DNA of 36,675 nt from an uncultured Verrucomicrobiota bacterium (GCA_937867415.1 CALMKO010000313.1:1-36675), one strand, 5' to 3'; positions 8,714-18,228 are shown, counted from the stretch's first letter. Translations and numbers: made by a program. Notes: generated by a model from the letters alone, not told the origin.

Positions 8714-9493
8714 ATGTCTGAGAAAAAGCTCCCACCCCAAGAACACCCGCTGGCGAACATTCTGATCAACGTGATCATTCCGGTCCTGGTATTGAGTTAT
8801 CTGAGCAAGGATCCTGAATTGCAGGAGAGATTGGGGAAGGTCGCCAAGCCATGGCACATCGGTCCAGTCAAGGCGATGGTCCTCGCGTTGGTTCTGCCTC
8901 TGGGTTACGGAGTGTGGTTTTTCATCAAGACCCGGAAGGGGAATTTTTTCTCCGCTCTTGGGCTCGTTTCAGTGCTGCTTTCAGGCGGATTGACGGTGTA
9001 TCTGTGGAACCAGGATGGCACCGTGAAGCCGAACGCCGGGCTGTTGTTCGGGATCAAGGAGGCGCTGATCCCGCTGGTGCTCGGGGTGGCCATTCTAACG
9101 TCCCATCGCTCCGCAAGCCCGTTGATCCGGGTCTTTCTCTACAACGACTCGATTTTCGATATCCCGAAGATTGAGAAGCGGGTGTTGGAGAAATCCCAGC
9201 AGGCAGAGTATGACAAGCTGCTGTTAGGCGCGACCCGTTTGTTCGCGGGGTCGTTCTTCATCAGTTCGCTGATGAACCTTATGCTCGCGCAGTGGTTTTT
9301 TCTCGGTTTCGATTCGAGGGCGATCGATGCCTTGGAAAACTACAACGCGATCATCGGAAGGGTGACCTGGTGGGGTTTTGCCATGATTGGCATCCCCATC
9401 CTGTTTTTTCTGTTTTTCACGCTGAAGAGCCTGCTCAGGGGGCTGGGCCGGATTACGGGGTACAGCGACGAGGAGCTACTGCTTCCGCGTTGA
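8714..9493 (+). CDS. VC0807-like integral membrane protein
   Basis: 259 aa, multiple hydrophobic segments; NILINVIIPVLVLSYL..., LVLPLGYGVWFFIKTRKGNFFSALGLVSVLLSGGLTVYLW. Confidence 0.65.
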   Translation: MSEKKLPPQEHPLANILINVIIPVLVLSYLSKDPELQERLGKVAKPWHIGPVKAMVLALVLPLGYGVWFFIKTRKGNFFSALGLVSVLLSGGLTVYLWNQDGTVKPNAGLLFGIKEALIPLVLGVAILTSHRSASPLIRVFLYNDSIFDIPKIEKRVLEKSQQAEYDKLLLGATRLFAGSFFISSLMNLMLAQWFFLGFDSRAIDALENYNAIIGRVTWWGFAMIGIPILFFLFFTLKSLLRGLGRITGYSDEELLLPR

Positions 9494-9498
9494 GGACT

Positions 9499-9783
9499 TC
9501 AGTCGACCAGATTGTCAACCCGCTGAGCGAGTTCGATATCCGAGTCGGTCACGCCACCCGCGTCGTGGGTGGTGAGTTTGAGGGTGACTTTGGTGTGTTT
9601 GATGATGATGTCCGGGTGGTGTTGAGCCTCCTCCGCGATCTCTGCTAGATCGTTGACAAAATCGATCGCATCCATGAATTCCTCGAACTCGACCGTCCGG
9701 GTGATGGATTTTTTTTCATAGTCCCATTCCGGGCATTTTTTCAATGCGGCGGTGAGATCATCGTCTTCAAGAAGTTCTGACAT
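9499..9783 (-). CDS. 4a-hydroxytetrahydrobiopterin dehydratase (pterin-4-alpha-carbinolamine dehydratase)
   Basis: 94 aa from MSELLEDDDLTAALKKCPEWDYEKKSITRTVEFEEFMDAIDFVNDLAEIAEEAQHHPDIIIKHTKVTLKLTTHDAGGVTDSDIELAQ; AEEAQHHPDI is diagnostic. Confidence 0.92.
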   Translation of the reverse strand: MSELLEDDDLTAALKKCPEWDYEKKSITRTVEFEEFMDAIDFVNDLAEIAEEAQHHPDIIIKHTKVTLKLTTHDAGGVTDSDIELAQRVDNLVD

Positions 9784-9913
9784 ATTTGGTTCGGGGAAAC
9801 GTTCGGGGAAAGACTGCGGCGTGTGATTCACGCTTGGCAAGCCCGTTTCCGCACTTCTCTAAAATGATTGCCCCGCGCGTTGCTTTTTACCGGGTTTCTG
9901 CTTTGTTTCAGAC

Positions 9914-10366
9914 ATGAAGAGTCTGTTCATTCTGGGAGTGGTAGGTTTGTTGTTGGTTTCATGCGCGCCGTCCACTCCCCTGGCGCGGATCGAGCAGAAC
10001 CCTGCTGCGTTCAGCAGTCTGAGTAAAAAGCACCAGGGTCTGGTGCAGCAGGGACAGATCAGCGCAGGAATGACCCGGGATGCGGTGATGCTTGCGTGGG
10101 GTGCGCCGGATCAGCGATTCCAGGGATCGCAGAATTCCAAGGCAACCGAGCGTTGGGATTACATCGGGAGCCGGCCGGTTTATACGAATCAGTTTTACGG
10201 TGGATTCGGTCACGGAGGCTTTGGACGCTGCGGTCGTTATTGGCACGGAGGTTTTTCGGATTTCGGCTACTTGGGTTTCGGGCCGGAAGTTGCCTACTTG
10301 CCGTATCAGGAGGGTTCGGTGATTTTTATCAACAACCGGGTTGATTCCTGGGAGCGGCTTCGTTGA
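9914..10366 (+). CDS. Small lipoprotein, SmpA/OmlA-like
   Basis: 150 aa; lipobox LLLVSC; ISAGMTRDAVMLAWGAPD resembles SmpA/OmlA 'GMTkdqVxxxlGxP'. Confidence 0.65.
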   Translation: MKSLFILGVVGLLLVSCAPSTPLARIEQNPAAFSSLSKKHQGLVQQGQISAGMTRDAVMLAWGAPDQRFQGSQNSKATERWDYIGSRPVYTNQFYGGFGHGGFGRCGRYWHGGFSDFGYLGFGPEVAYLPYQEGSVIFINNRVDSWERLR

Positions 10367-10455
10367 GCAGGCAGTTTCTTTGGCTTGCCTCGCCCGGGAT
10401 TACTGGGCAACACTCGCCGCCGTGAAATGATTTCACGTGTCGAAATCATCGGTCG

Positions 10456-11325
10456 ATGAGGGTTATCTGTATGAGAGTCCGCGTTTTTAGAAGGTGCATC
10501 CAGGCATGGTTTGCCGGGGTGACTCTGGTATGCGGGCAGGTGCCAAAGGTAGTGGTTCAGACAGGTGCGGCTCCCGTGCCTGCTCGGGTGGGAGCACCAA
10601 GTGTTCCGGCGACGAGAATTCTCTACCCCTGGAAAACGCATGTCACGTGTACGATCTTCTGGGTGGGAGAACAGCCCACGGATCGGAATCCGACGCCGAA
10701 CTGCAAGTCGTCCTGGGACCAGGAATGGGCGATCAACTTCGGTGGATACGATGACCCGACCCCCGAAAACAGGGTGGCCAATCATGCGACCGGTGAGTTT
10801 CGCCCGAAGTCCTTCATTCCGAAACTCAACCCATTTTACATTGCGCTTCCCTACAACGATGTCGAGGGCTGGGGGAAGCACAAGCCTGAGGCGCCCCGCG
10901 TGATCCCATGGTTTTCCCGGGTCAACCCGGCTCCCGGAAAAACCGTCTGCAAAGGTCGCTGGGTGCAGATTTACAACGGCAGCCGCAGCTGTTACGCGCA
11001 GTGGGAAGATTGCGGGCCATGGGAAACCGACGATTGGGAATTCGTCTTCGGGACCAAGCCGCCAAAGACCAGGCAGAATGGTGCGGCTGGCATTGACCTG
11101 TCCCCCTCGATCCGTGATTACCTGGGATTAAAGTCCGGGCAGAAGGTGCATTGGCGCTTCGTTGAGGCCGGACAAGTCCCCCATGGTCCTTGGAAAAAGT
11201 ATGGGCAGCAGAATCCCGTGGTTGATTCCCCGGACCTGATCGCTCAGCAACGTTACCTCGAGTATCTGCGGAAACTGCGGGATGCCGAATACCAGAAAAA
11301 GTCGGTCAACCAGCTTCAGAACTAG
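10456..11325 (+). CDS. Secreted hypothetical protein with possible double-psi beta-barrel (RlpA/expansin-like) region
   Basis: 289 aa with signal peptide; 'WVQIYNGSRSCYAQWEDCGPWETDDWEFVFG...AAGIDLSPSIRDYLGLKSGQKVHWRFVE' resembles DPBB 'DCGP...IDLS' signature. Confidence 0.5.
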   Translation: MRVICMRVRVFRRCIQAWFAGVTLVCGQVPKVVVQTGAAPVPARVGAPSVPATRILYPWKTHVTCTIFWVGEQPTDRNPTPNCKSSWDQEWAINFGGYDDPTPENRVANHATGEFRPKSFIPKLNPFYIALPYNDVEGWGKHKPEAPRVIPWFSRVNPAPGKTVCKGRWVQIYNGSRSCYAQWEDCGPWETDDWEFVFGTKPPKTRQNGAAGIDLSPSIRDYLGLKSGQKVHWRFVEAGQVPHGPWKKYGQQNPVVDSPDLIAQQRYLEYLRKLRDAEYQKKSVNQLQN

Positions 11326-11460
11326 CATGGTCCTGTCCGAGATAGTCCGGGAATCCGAAAAATTTACCCTGGTCCATCGAATAAAGCTGCATTCTTCTTG
11401 ACTCGGTTTGGCGGGAGGCCTAAATCGCCGCCCCCAAACGAACTTTTACATCAGATTCCC

Positions 11461-11931
11461 ATGGCTAACGCACAAGTAATTCTCAAAGAAAAAATCGAAG
11501 GCCTTGGTGCCGAAGCGGATGTCGTCAAGGTCCGCGCCGGATACGCTCGGAACTTTTTGATCCCGCAGGGTAAGGCATTTGAAGCCACCCGCGCGAACCT
11601 CCGCCACGTCGAGGCGCTCAAGGCCAGCCGTGCGGTGCGCGAGGCTGAGGAACTCGTAGGCCTCCAGGAGATCGCTGCGAAAATCAGCAAGCTCAAGCCG
11701 AAGTTCGAACTCTCCACCGGCCAAGGCGGCAAGGCATTCGGATCGGTCACCAGCATCGACATTCACAAGAACCTCGAAGCGGCCGGTATCATCATCGACC
11801 GCCACACCATCGAGCTCGACAAGCCCGTCAAGAAGTCCGGCAAGACCGAGGTGCTCATCCGCCTTCACCCGGAAGTCATCGCAACGCTCATCATTTCGGT
11901 GGACGCCGGTGCTGAGGAAAAGGAAGGCTGA
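11461..11931 (+). CDS. rplI: 50S ribosomal protein L9
   Basis: MANAQVILKEKIEGLGAEADVVKVRAGYARNFLIPQGKAFEATRANLRHVEA... classic bL9 N-terminus. Confidence 0.97.
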   Translation: MANAQVILKEKIEGLGAEADVVKVRAGYARNFLIPQGKAFEATRANLRHVEALKASRAVREAEELVGLQEIAAKISKLKPKFELSTGQGGKAFGSVTSIDIHKNLEAAGIIIDRHTIELDKPVKKSGKTEVLIRLHPEVIATLIISVDAGAEEKEG

Positions 11932-11958
11932 TCAAAGCCTGTCGATATTCAGATCATG

Positions 11959-11994
11959 AAAAACCCCGGCTCGCAGGACGAGCCGGGGTTTTTA
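11959..11994 (+). terminator. Rho-independent terminator downstream of rplI
   Basis: AAAAACCCCGGCTCG-CAGGA-CGAGCCGGGGTTTTT: 12-bp GC-rich stem with T-tract, 27 bp after the rplI stop. Confidence 0.92.
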
Positions 11995-12025
11995 TCTTAG
12001 TGAGCGCGAACTCCAACTGAGAGTG

Positions 12026-12682
12026 TTAGACAAGCCCTTGTCGCAGCGCGGTCGAGACGGCCTCCGTCTGTGAGCGAACGTGCAGTTTCCGGTAAACCGA
12101 TCGCAGGTGCATGTCCACGGTGTGCTGGGAAATCGACAATTCATCGGCGATTTCCTTCTTGATCAAGCCCTTGACCAGGAACCGCAGTACTTCCTCCTCC
12201 CGGGTGGTGAGAGGCTCGATGTGTTTGACGGGGCCGTAGCGGGAGAATCCCTCGAGGATCATCTTGGCAATGGTGCCGCTCAACGCGGAGGTACCATTGA
12301 TGACATCGCGGATGCCGGAAAGGATCTCGTCGGGATCAGCGGTTTTGAGAATGTAGCCGGAAGCGCCATTGCAGATCGCGCGGTAGACCTTGTCCCGGTC
12401 GTCCGAAGCGGTGAGGATGAGAACTTTGACATCCGGCAGGATCACCCGGATGTCGGTGAGAACTTGCAGACCGTCGCGCCGTGGCAGGCCGAGGTCGAGA
12501 AGCAGCAGGTCTGGGCGGTCGTTGCTATACTTGAGCCGATCGAAAAAATCCGCTGCGTTGTTGAAATGATGAGGACAGGTGAGGTCTTCTTCATTGCTGA
12601 TCAAGCGGCGGATCTGCTTCGCGAAGACCTCGTGATCTTCTAAAATCCAGATGCTGTGGGTGGCGTGTATTTCTGCGATCAT
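12026..12682 (-). CDS. LuxR/NarL-family response regulator
   Basis: 218 aa: receiver (IWILEDHEVF, LLLLDLGLPRRDGLQVL, LTASDD, GYILK) plus LuxR HTH (LTTREEEVLRFLVKGLIKKEIADELSISQHTVDMHLRSVYRKLHV). Confidence 0.95.
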   Translation of the reverse strand: MIAEIHATHSIWILEDHEVFAKQIRRLISNEEDLTCPHHFNNAADFFDRLKYSNDRPDLLLLDLGLPRRDGLQVLTDIRVILPDVKVLILTASDDRDKVYRAICNGASGYILKTADPDEILSGIRDVINGTSALSGTIAKMILEGFSRYGPVKHIEPLTTREEEVLRFLVKGLIKKEIADELSISQHTVDMHLRSVYRKLHVRSQTEAVSTALRQGLV

Positions 12683-14715
12683 GCTAGGGTGGGGTGTGAG
12701 GTGAGATGAGAGCGTTTGACGAAGAGGCGGATATGCGTGCCCTGGTCCTTGGAAGAGGCGATTTGGAGCGTCCCCTCAAGCACGCGGGCACGGTCTTCAA
12801 GCTTGTTGATGGAGGGGGCCTTTTTTTCGCATGGGGTGGGAATGCCGATGCCGTTATCCTGGATCTCCAACGCCAGCTTGTCGTCCTCATCCCACAGGCG
12901 GATGGATACGTTCTTGGCCTTGGAGTGCTTGAGCACGTTGTGGATGGCTTCCTTGTAGAACAGGAACAGGTGGCGCTTGGCATCCAGTGAAAGCTTGGCC
13001 GCGGTCTTGCTGGATTCGCACTCGACGGTGTAGTCGATCTCGCGGAGCAGGCGGCCTGCGGTCTCGCGCATCCGCACGACCAGGTCGCCGATGGAATCCT
13101 GCCTCCGCTCTAACAGCCATACGATATCGCGCATGGCCAGTGAGCTTTCACGGGCGATCGACTCCACCTCGCCCAGATCATCAGCGACTTCTTCAGGGCC
13201 TTGAAGGCGGACCAGGTCTTTTCGGGCGGTGCGGGCGATCAACGAGATGCTGCCGAGATTGCTGCCGATGTCGTCATGCAGGTCCGAGGCGATGCGCTTG
13301 CGCAGTTGGTCCAGCATGTCACGAGACATCAGCCGACGGCGTTCGACGACGAATACGGGAATCAAGAAAGTCATTCCGAGCAGGACGGCTGCTCCCCAGG
13401 TGGCATTGAGTTCGCTTTCCGAGGCCTGGTTGTGTTGGATGGGGCTCAGAACCGTGAGTTCGTTTTCAGTGGATGCGCGTTCGTGAAGTTGCGCAAGCCA
13501 GCCTGCTACGGTAGAGATGCGGTTTTCCGAGGTGAAGCCATCGGTAAGCGAGGCGAGCTGGACCGACTCGCCTCCCAGGGAGCGGGTTACAGGCAATCCG
13601 TGGCTAAGGTTCTTTCCCTTGGACCAGACTTGGATTTCCGAGAGGGCGAAGATTTTCCGCTCCCCGATGGTGAACGGGCGGATCCCGGAGAGCCGGATGC
13701 GTTTGGCGGACTGTTGATGCAGGGGGATGACCAGCGGGGTCATGCTGCCGGCTCCCGGCAGTGGATTGGTCCACTCGCAAGCGAGCGCCTCTTCCTTGCC
13801 ATCGGCACCTTGCAAAAAAAGTTTCATGGACTCGGGAAAAACGGAAGACTCGGAGGAGTTGTCCAACTGGTAGGGAAACAGCACCACGCGATCGAGCGCG
13901 CCTTCCTGATCGAGGTCGATGCTCCAGGACACGGTTTCATCCGCACCAAGCACCCTGATGGCGTCCCCGGGCTGGGAGGAGGGCGTTTTGCCATTTTGCC
14001 AGATACCCAGTGGCGTCCGCCCGTCCACCAGAGCGTGGGGGAACCAGACTTCCGGGGTATTCATCCCGCCTACCGAGCTCACTTTCGCGCCGAAGGAAAC
14101 GGGGTCGTCCCCGGAGATGACGACGATTTCCGAGAGGCCGAAAAGCTCGACCATGCCCTTGCGATGCCCCTCATGGACGGTGAGGCGGAGATAGCGACCG
14201 GTTTCCCGGGCTTGTAGTGGAAACGGGCTGTCCAGTGGCGACGGAGTGATTGCCCCGGTCCGGGAGCTGTACAGGATGGTCCGGTTCGAGAAATCCGCCT
14301 GCTCTGAAACCTCGATCGTGAAGCGTTTGGGAAAAATGCCCGAGTCCTCCGCAAATTCCCGCTGACTCGGGATCAGGTAAACATTGCTGATCGGATAGAG
14401 AGCGCCGAGATCCAAGGTGACTGAAGGATCCGTCTTGCTGTCCATCTCGCGGACTCCGCGATGTCCCAGCCCGACTTTCATGGCGTGGACGCGGCGCTCG
14501 GCAAGGCTTGTCAGGCGGTTTCTCAACCACTCAACCCGGTCCTCCGTAGCCACCAGTTTGGAATTGAAAATGCGGGCGATTTTACCAATCGGGTTGCTGA
14601 CTTGAGCGACTTCAACAGCGTTGGCGGCCTGGGGTGACAAGCACACCAAGCCTGTCAGCAAGGTGCTGGCAACGGATCGGACATGACAGAAGCGGGACAT
14701 AGGCTGGTAAAGCAA
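12679..14715 (-). CDS. NarL-type sensor histidine kinase (HisKA_3 + HATPase) with two extracytoplasmic discoidin/F5-8C-like modules
   Basis: 678 aa; LRKRIASDLHDDIGSNLGSISLIARTARKDL H-box, HNVLKHSKAKNVSI / IQDNGIGIP ATPase; N-terminal 'GRYLRLTVHEGHRKGMVELFGLSEIVV' and 'AKRIRLSGIRPFTIGERKIFALSEIQVWS'. Overlaps the response regulator by 4 nt. Confidence 0.88.
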   Translation of the reverse strand: MLYQPMSRFCHVRSVASTLLTGLVCLSPQAANAVEVAQVSNPIGKIARIFNSKLVATEDRVEWLRNRLTSLAERRVHAMKVGLGHRGVREMDSKTDPSVTLDLGALYPISNVYLIPSQREFAEDSGIFPKRFTIEVSEQADFSNRTILYSSRTGAITPSPLDSPFPLQARETGRYLRLTVHEGHRKGMVELFGLSEIVVISGDDPVSFGAKVSSVGGMNTPEVWFPHALVDGRTPLGIWQNGKTPSSQPGDAIRVLGADETVSWSIDLDQEGALDRVVLFPYQLDNSSESSVFPESMKLFLQGADGKEEALACEWTNPLPGAGSMTPLVIPLHQQSAKRIRLSGIRPFTIGERKIFALSEIQVWSKGKNLSHGLPVTRSLGGESVQLASLTDGFTSENRISTVAGWLAQLHERASTENELTVLSPIQHNQASESELNATWGAAVLLGMTFLIPVFVVERRRLMSRDMLDQLRKRIASDLHDDIGSNLGSISLIARTARKDLVRLQGPEEVADDLGEVESIARESSLAMRDIVWLLERRQDSIGDLVVRMRETAGRLLREIDYTVECESSKTAAKLSLDAKRHLFLFYKEAIHNVLKHSKAKNVSIRLWDEDDKLALEIQDNGIGIPTPCEKKAPSINKLEDRARVLEGTLQIASSKDQGTHIRLFVKRSHLTSHPTLA

Positions 14716-14827
14716 TACCCCCGCAGAATGGCTCTTTTTAAAAAATGTTCAATCTTTTTTAAATAAAAACTTATATGTTGTAGTTTTTTGTTTAAAATCC
14801 TTTGAAAATCAGACGGTCCTGGTGGCC

Positions 14828-15856
14828 TCAACTGCCGCTGAAGGGCAGCAGGAACCGTTTCACGGCCTCGCGTTTCAGACGCAGTTCGCGCCACTCGTTG
14901 ACAAGGCGGCTGGCTTCGATGATGCCGCAGCCAGCGGGTAGGATCAATCTTGTGCCGTTCCACCAGATGCCGCGGATGGCGACGATCGCCTCGAAGCGAC
15001 CCTCGTCCCAAAGCCCGAAAGGAGCACCAAATTCCCGAGGGCAGTCGAGGCGTTGGCGCCACTCGAGCAACAAGGCAAGCGTCTCCGCCGTGCGCGGGAG
15101 CGGGCCGAGTGCGGGGGTCGGGTGGAGCCTGCGGATCAGCATTTCAGGGGTTTGGGGGTACTCGACTTCCAGGCTGAAGAGTGAGAGAAAATGAACGATC
15201 GATCCCAGGTCGAGGATCTCCCGCGCCCGCCGCTGCACCTGTCCCAGATCGAGCAGCTTGGAGACGAGTGTCTGCGCGACGTATTCGTGCTCGCGGATCT
15301 CCTTCTCATCCACGGCGAAGACATCCCGATCCTCGCTTCTTGCAGTGCCGGCAAGTGCCATGGTTTCGAGCCGGTTTCCCTCCAGGCTGAAAAGAAGCTC
15401 CGGGGTAGCTCCGGCAAATCCCGTGTCATGTTGGACCCAGCCGTAGGATTGCAGGGGGGCCACTTGGCGGCTCATCGCCGTGAGGATGGCCCGCTCGGGG
15501 CTGCCGACCGTGCTGCCGAGCTCGGTCACCACCGGCACGGTTTTTTCAAAAATTCCGCCATGGATCGAGGACATCACTTCCTGGAAAACCACGGAAAACA
15601 AGGTCGCATCCGGCGGCTCCCACTCGCAAACCAGGGGTGGGATTTCCTCCGTGCGACGTGTAAGCTCCGCACTGCAGGTCCGCTCAATGCGCGCCGGCGA
15701 CTTCCACGGCAGGGGGTCGCCTAAGGCAAAGTCCTGCACGTAAAATGCCACGCCTTGGCTCGGCGGCTCTGCCGATGCTTGGAACGGCCCGTGGCCGATG
15801 ACCATGCTGCCATCACGTTTTGTCAACCAGGCGATTGCGTCAGATTCTTTTTCCAT
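14828..15856 (-). CDS. Chorismate-binding isochorismate synthase (MenF/EntC-like)
   Basis: 342 aa: FAGATPELLFSLEGNRLETMALAGTARS, EIREHEYV, RRLHPTPALG, LILPAGCGIIEAS. Confidence 0.88.
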   Translation of the reverse strand: MEKESDAIAWLTKRDGSMVIGHGPFQASAEPPSQGVAFYVQDFALGDPLPWKSPARIERTCSAELTRRTEEIPPLVCEWEPPDATLFSVVFQEVMSSIHGGIFEKTVPVVTELGSTVGSPERAILTAMSRQVAPLQSYGWVQHDTGFAGATPELLFSLEGNRLETMALAGTARSEDRDVFAVDEKEIREHEYVAQTLVSKLLDLGQVQRRAREILDLGSIVHFLSLFSLEVEYPQTPEMLIRRLHPTPALGPLPRTAETLALLLEWRQRLDCPREFGAPFGLWDEGRFEAIVAIRGIWWNGTRLILPAGCGIIEASRLVNEWRELRLKREAVKRFLLPFSGS

Positions 15857-16197
15857 GAGCTGCGGGGCTTAAGGTGGGCGAGGGGAGTCCGCCGGGCAAG
15901 TGGGATCGACGATGAAAATGGGCCCCGGCCTTCACCTGTGGAGCCGCTAAGCGCATGCCATACAATCGCCCTCATCATCGGGAGGGGGGGGGCTTCCCGC
16001 GTGGCTGGGGTCCGGACCTCGCTCCTGCCATGATGATGCTTGTTCAATGATGGTGAAGACATTCGCTCTTTGTGAGCATGGAGATGGGTGTGGCGGATTT
16101 GAGGTAGAGCTGATGAGGAGAAATCGCACGATTCACCGATTTTCGGAATCCTGACCAGGCATCCGATGTGCAGACTCGGCTTCGTCCCAGTCACGGA

Positions 16198-16769
16198 TCA
16201 AAGGGGGGCATCCAGAGCCCGGAGCTGGATGTCCTTGTAGTAGGCGGTGCTTTCCGGATCGTGCGCTTGAATCGCAAAAGTGTCGGCACCCAGCTTGCGG
16301 CCGTTCATGCCCCTAAGTGCCAGGGGCGGATCGAAGCCCTCCGGCTCGGTCCACTCGACCATGGTTTTTCCATTCACCTTCAAAGTGATCGTCTTGCCCT
16401 GGACTGAGATTTCGTGGTCGAACCATTCATCGTCGGTGTTGGGAGCTTTTTCCATGAAGTGACTGAGCAGACTGTCTGCCGGCGCATCCTGCCCGGGGGC
16501 GAGCGCGAGGACATCCACCACGCCGTAGAGGCTGCCGGTTTTCCGGGCGTCCGAGTGGGAGGCGTTGACTTGGCATTCATAGCCTTTCGACGGCCAGCCC
16601 TTCTCAGCGAATGCCGTATGGAAATAGATGCCGCCGTTTGCCCGGGGCATGGTCCTCACCTTGAGCCGGAGCTCGAAGTCTTTGAACTCAGCCTTGCCGT
16701 CTGCCGCGACGTCGCTGGCTGCAAATACACCGAGGGCAAGGGTGATGTAGAGAGTAAGACGGTTTCATG
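16198..16769 (-). pseudogene. DUF1080 / 3-keto-disaccharide hydrolase-like gene with damaged 5' end
   Basis: ORF track shows only the GTG-initiated 153-aa ORF (GGIYFHTAFAEKGWPSKGYECQVNASHSDARKTGSLYGVVD...TFAIQAHDPESTAYYKDIQLR). Upstream in the same frame is a signal-peptide-like LTLYITLALGVFAASDVAADGKAEFKDFELRLK, but the only ATG (ATGAAACCG) is out of frame by one nucleotide. Confidence 0.7.
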
Positions 16770-16778
16770 GCCGTAGAA

Positions 16779-16854
<76 letters not shown>

Positions 16855-16969
16855 TTTTGTGGACGAAAGAGAGGTTTTGAGGGGATCTACGAGTTGGTAA
16901 ATCCTTGCATTCTTCTTCCGCCGTGTCGGGGTGGCAATTGATACGCCACCCTCAAGGTGGCGGGCAAGG

Positions 16970-17080
16970 TCATTCTTTGGCGCAGCCGATCTGAGCGGGG
17001 GGCGGCTTTTTCCAAGGGTCGAAGTCGTAGGTCAGGTTTTGGTCGCCGTGGCGGATCGTATCTGACTTGGTGGGACATGG
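16970..17080 (-). pseudogene. Truncated remnant of the 3' end of a paralogue of the 646-aa gene at 19126-21066
   Basis: Reverse translation IRHGDQNLTYDFDPWKKPPPAQIGCAKE* aligns with IRLGDQSLTYDFDSWQKSTTPAQPGSPKE*; the post-stop hairpin is shared too. Confidence 0.85.
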
Positions 17081-17204
17081 TTGCGGCAGACCGTCCGCTG
17101 AAGTTGAAATATACAGCAGTTGCGCTATCCGTTTTGGGTTCTTTCACCGTGCATTGGCTTCTATTCTGTCGCATTTTGTGGCAGGTCGGCTTCGTGTTTC
17201 TTTA

Positions 17205-17564
17205 ATGCTCAACCAGAACCCTGAACAAAGAGCCCGCGACGCGCTTGACGCACAACTCTGCGCCGCGGGATGGACTGTTCAAGATAAAGACGCCATCAAC
17301 TTCAACCAGGGAGAGGACCAGGCCGTCCGCGAATACACCCCCGTCGAGGACCAGACGAAGGACTACGCCACTGCGAAGTTGAAATGGGTTCAGCACACCG
17401 GCCAGCCGCTGCCGTTCCTCTACGAAGCCACCGGCGTCATCACCCGCTTGCTGGACCTTCCCGCCCCCTTCGACGCCCAAGGTGGCCTCGGTAAAATGCA
17501 CCAGCTCTTCGGCGACGGCATGGAAGGCATGATCACCGAAATGAACCAAGCTCTCACCGCATGA
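17205..17564 (+). pseudogene. Collapsed type I restriction endonuclease R subunit (hsdR) remnant, 119 codons
   Basis: MLNQNPEQRARDALDAQLCAAGWTVQDKDAINFNQGEDQAVREY (HsdR N-terminus) joined to DYATAKLKWVQHTGQPLPFLYEATGVITR (post-nuclease segment) joined to GGLGKMHQLFGDGMEGMITEMNQALTA* (HsdR C-terminus). Confidence 0.8.
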
Positions 17565-17566
17565 AG

Positions 17567-17684
17567 AATGTTGAACCACAGAATGCACAGAGCACACAGA
17601 GTGGGTGCTTCCACGCTTTCCAACCACTTCCATTCTCCTGTTCATTCCGTGTTTTCGTGCGCTCTGTGATTAGAAGAGTTTTTA
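17567..17684. repeat. Palindromic dispersed repeat copy (AACCACAGAATGCACAG...GTGCGCTCTGTGATTAGAAGAG)
   Basis: Imperfect terminal inverted repeats AACCACAGAATGCAC.../...GTGCGCTCTGTGATT; related copies at 18830-19010. Confidence 0.75.
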
Positions 17685-17735
17685 ACCACAGAATGCACCG
17701 AATGCACGGATTTGGGGATGGCGCTGCCGTGCTGA
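17682..17735. repeat. Partial copy of the same repeat
   Basis: AACCACAGAATGCACCGAATGCACGGATTTGGGGATGGCGCTGCCG, resembling the left arm of the neighbouring copies. Confidence 0.6.
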
Positions 17736-17964
17736 TCGAGGAGGCCAAGGGGGGAGTTGGTGGCTTGATGCCTCGGTCTCCGTTTGTCGTGTACAATACT
17801 TTTTTTCATGTAAGACAACGCCATTTGTCTGACATGAACGCGCCACATACGTTTTTGTCGTGCACCGGCGGGTCCCAAATGCTCCGATTTCCTGTTTGAG
17901 TAAACCGTGATCCCGTGTCACCGTAATCCCGTGTAACCGTGCTGCACGAACCTCAAGTTGCGCC

Positions 17965-18228
17965 ATGAATGTCACACTCAAGCTCCCCGACGAAACCGTC
18001 CGTGAGGCCCGGCACTTGGCCATCGACGAAAAAACCTCCCTCTCGGCGCTGGTTGCCTAGCTGCTGGATGAGCGACTGAAACAGCGGGCGACAAAGCCAC
18101 GGCAAAGCCTCGCCGAGGCCATGAAACTGCCGGACGCGCCGGATTGGTTCTATGAGAAGGATTTTCCCCTGCCGGATCGTCGCGAAAGCCAACACCGTGA
18201 ATTCAGTTTCGAACCTGACGACCCATGA
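17965..18228 (+). pseudogene. VapB-type antitoxin interrupted by an in-frame TAG at 18058-18060
   Basis: MNVTLKLPDETVREARHLAIDEKTSLSALVA*LLDERLKQRATKPRQSLAEAMKLPDAPDWFYEKDFPLPDRRESQHREFSFEPDDP*; frame is otherwise open and ends in a 4-nt ATGA overlap with the toxin. Confidence 0.82.

Noticed and set aside
8516-8857. N-terminal extension of the aldolase ORF to 453 aa
   Set aside because: The extension overlaps the start of the plus-strand membrane-protein gene and does not resemble DHDPS; the true start is most likely ATG at 8515.
13201-14217. 338-aa plus-strand ORF opposite the sensor kinase
   Set aside because: Antisense to a well-supported kinase; no recognisable domain.
15981-15992. Run of nine G residues as a phase-variable tract
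   Set aside because: Lies in an unassigned intergenic stretch with no clear gene whose frame or promoter it would switch; could also be a sequencing-sensitive homopolymer.
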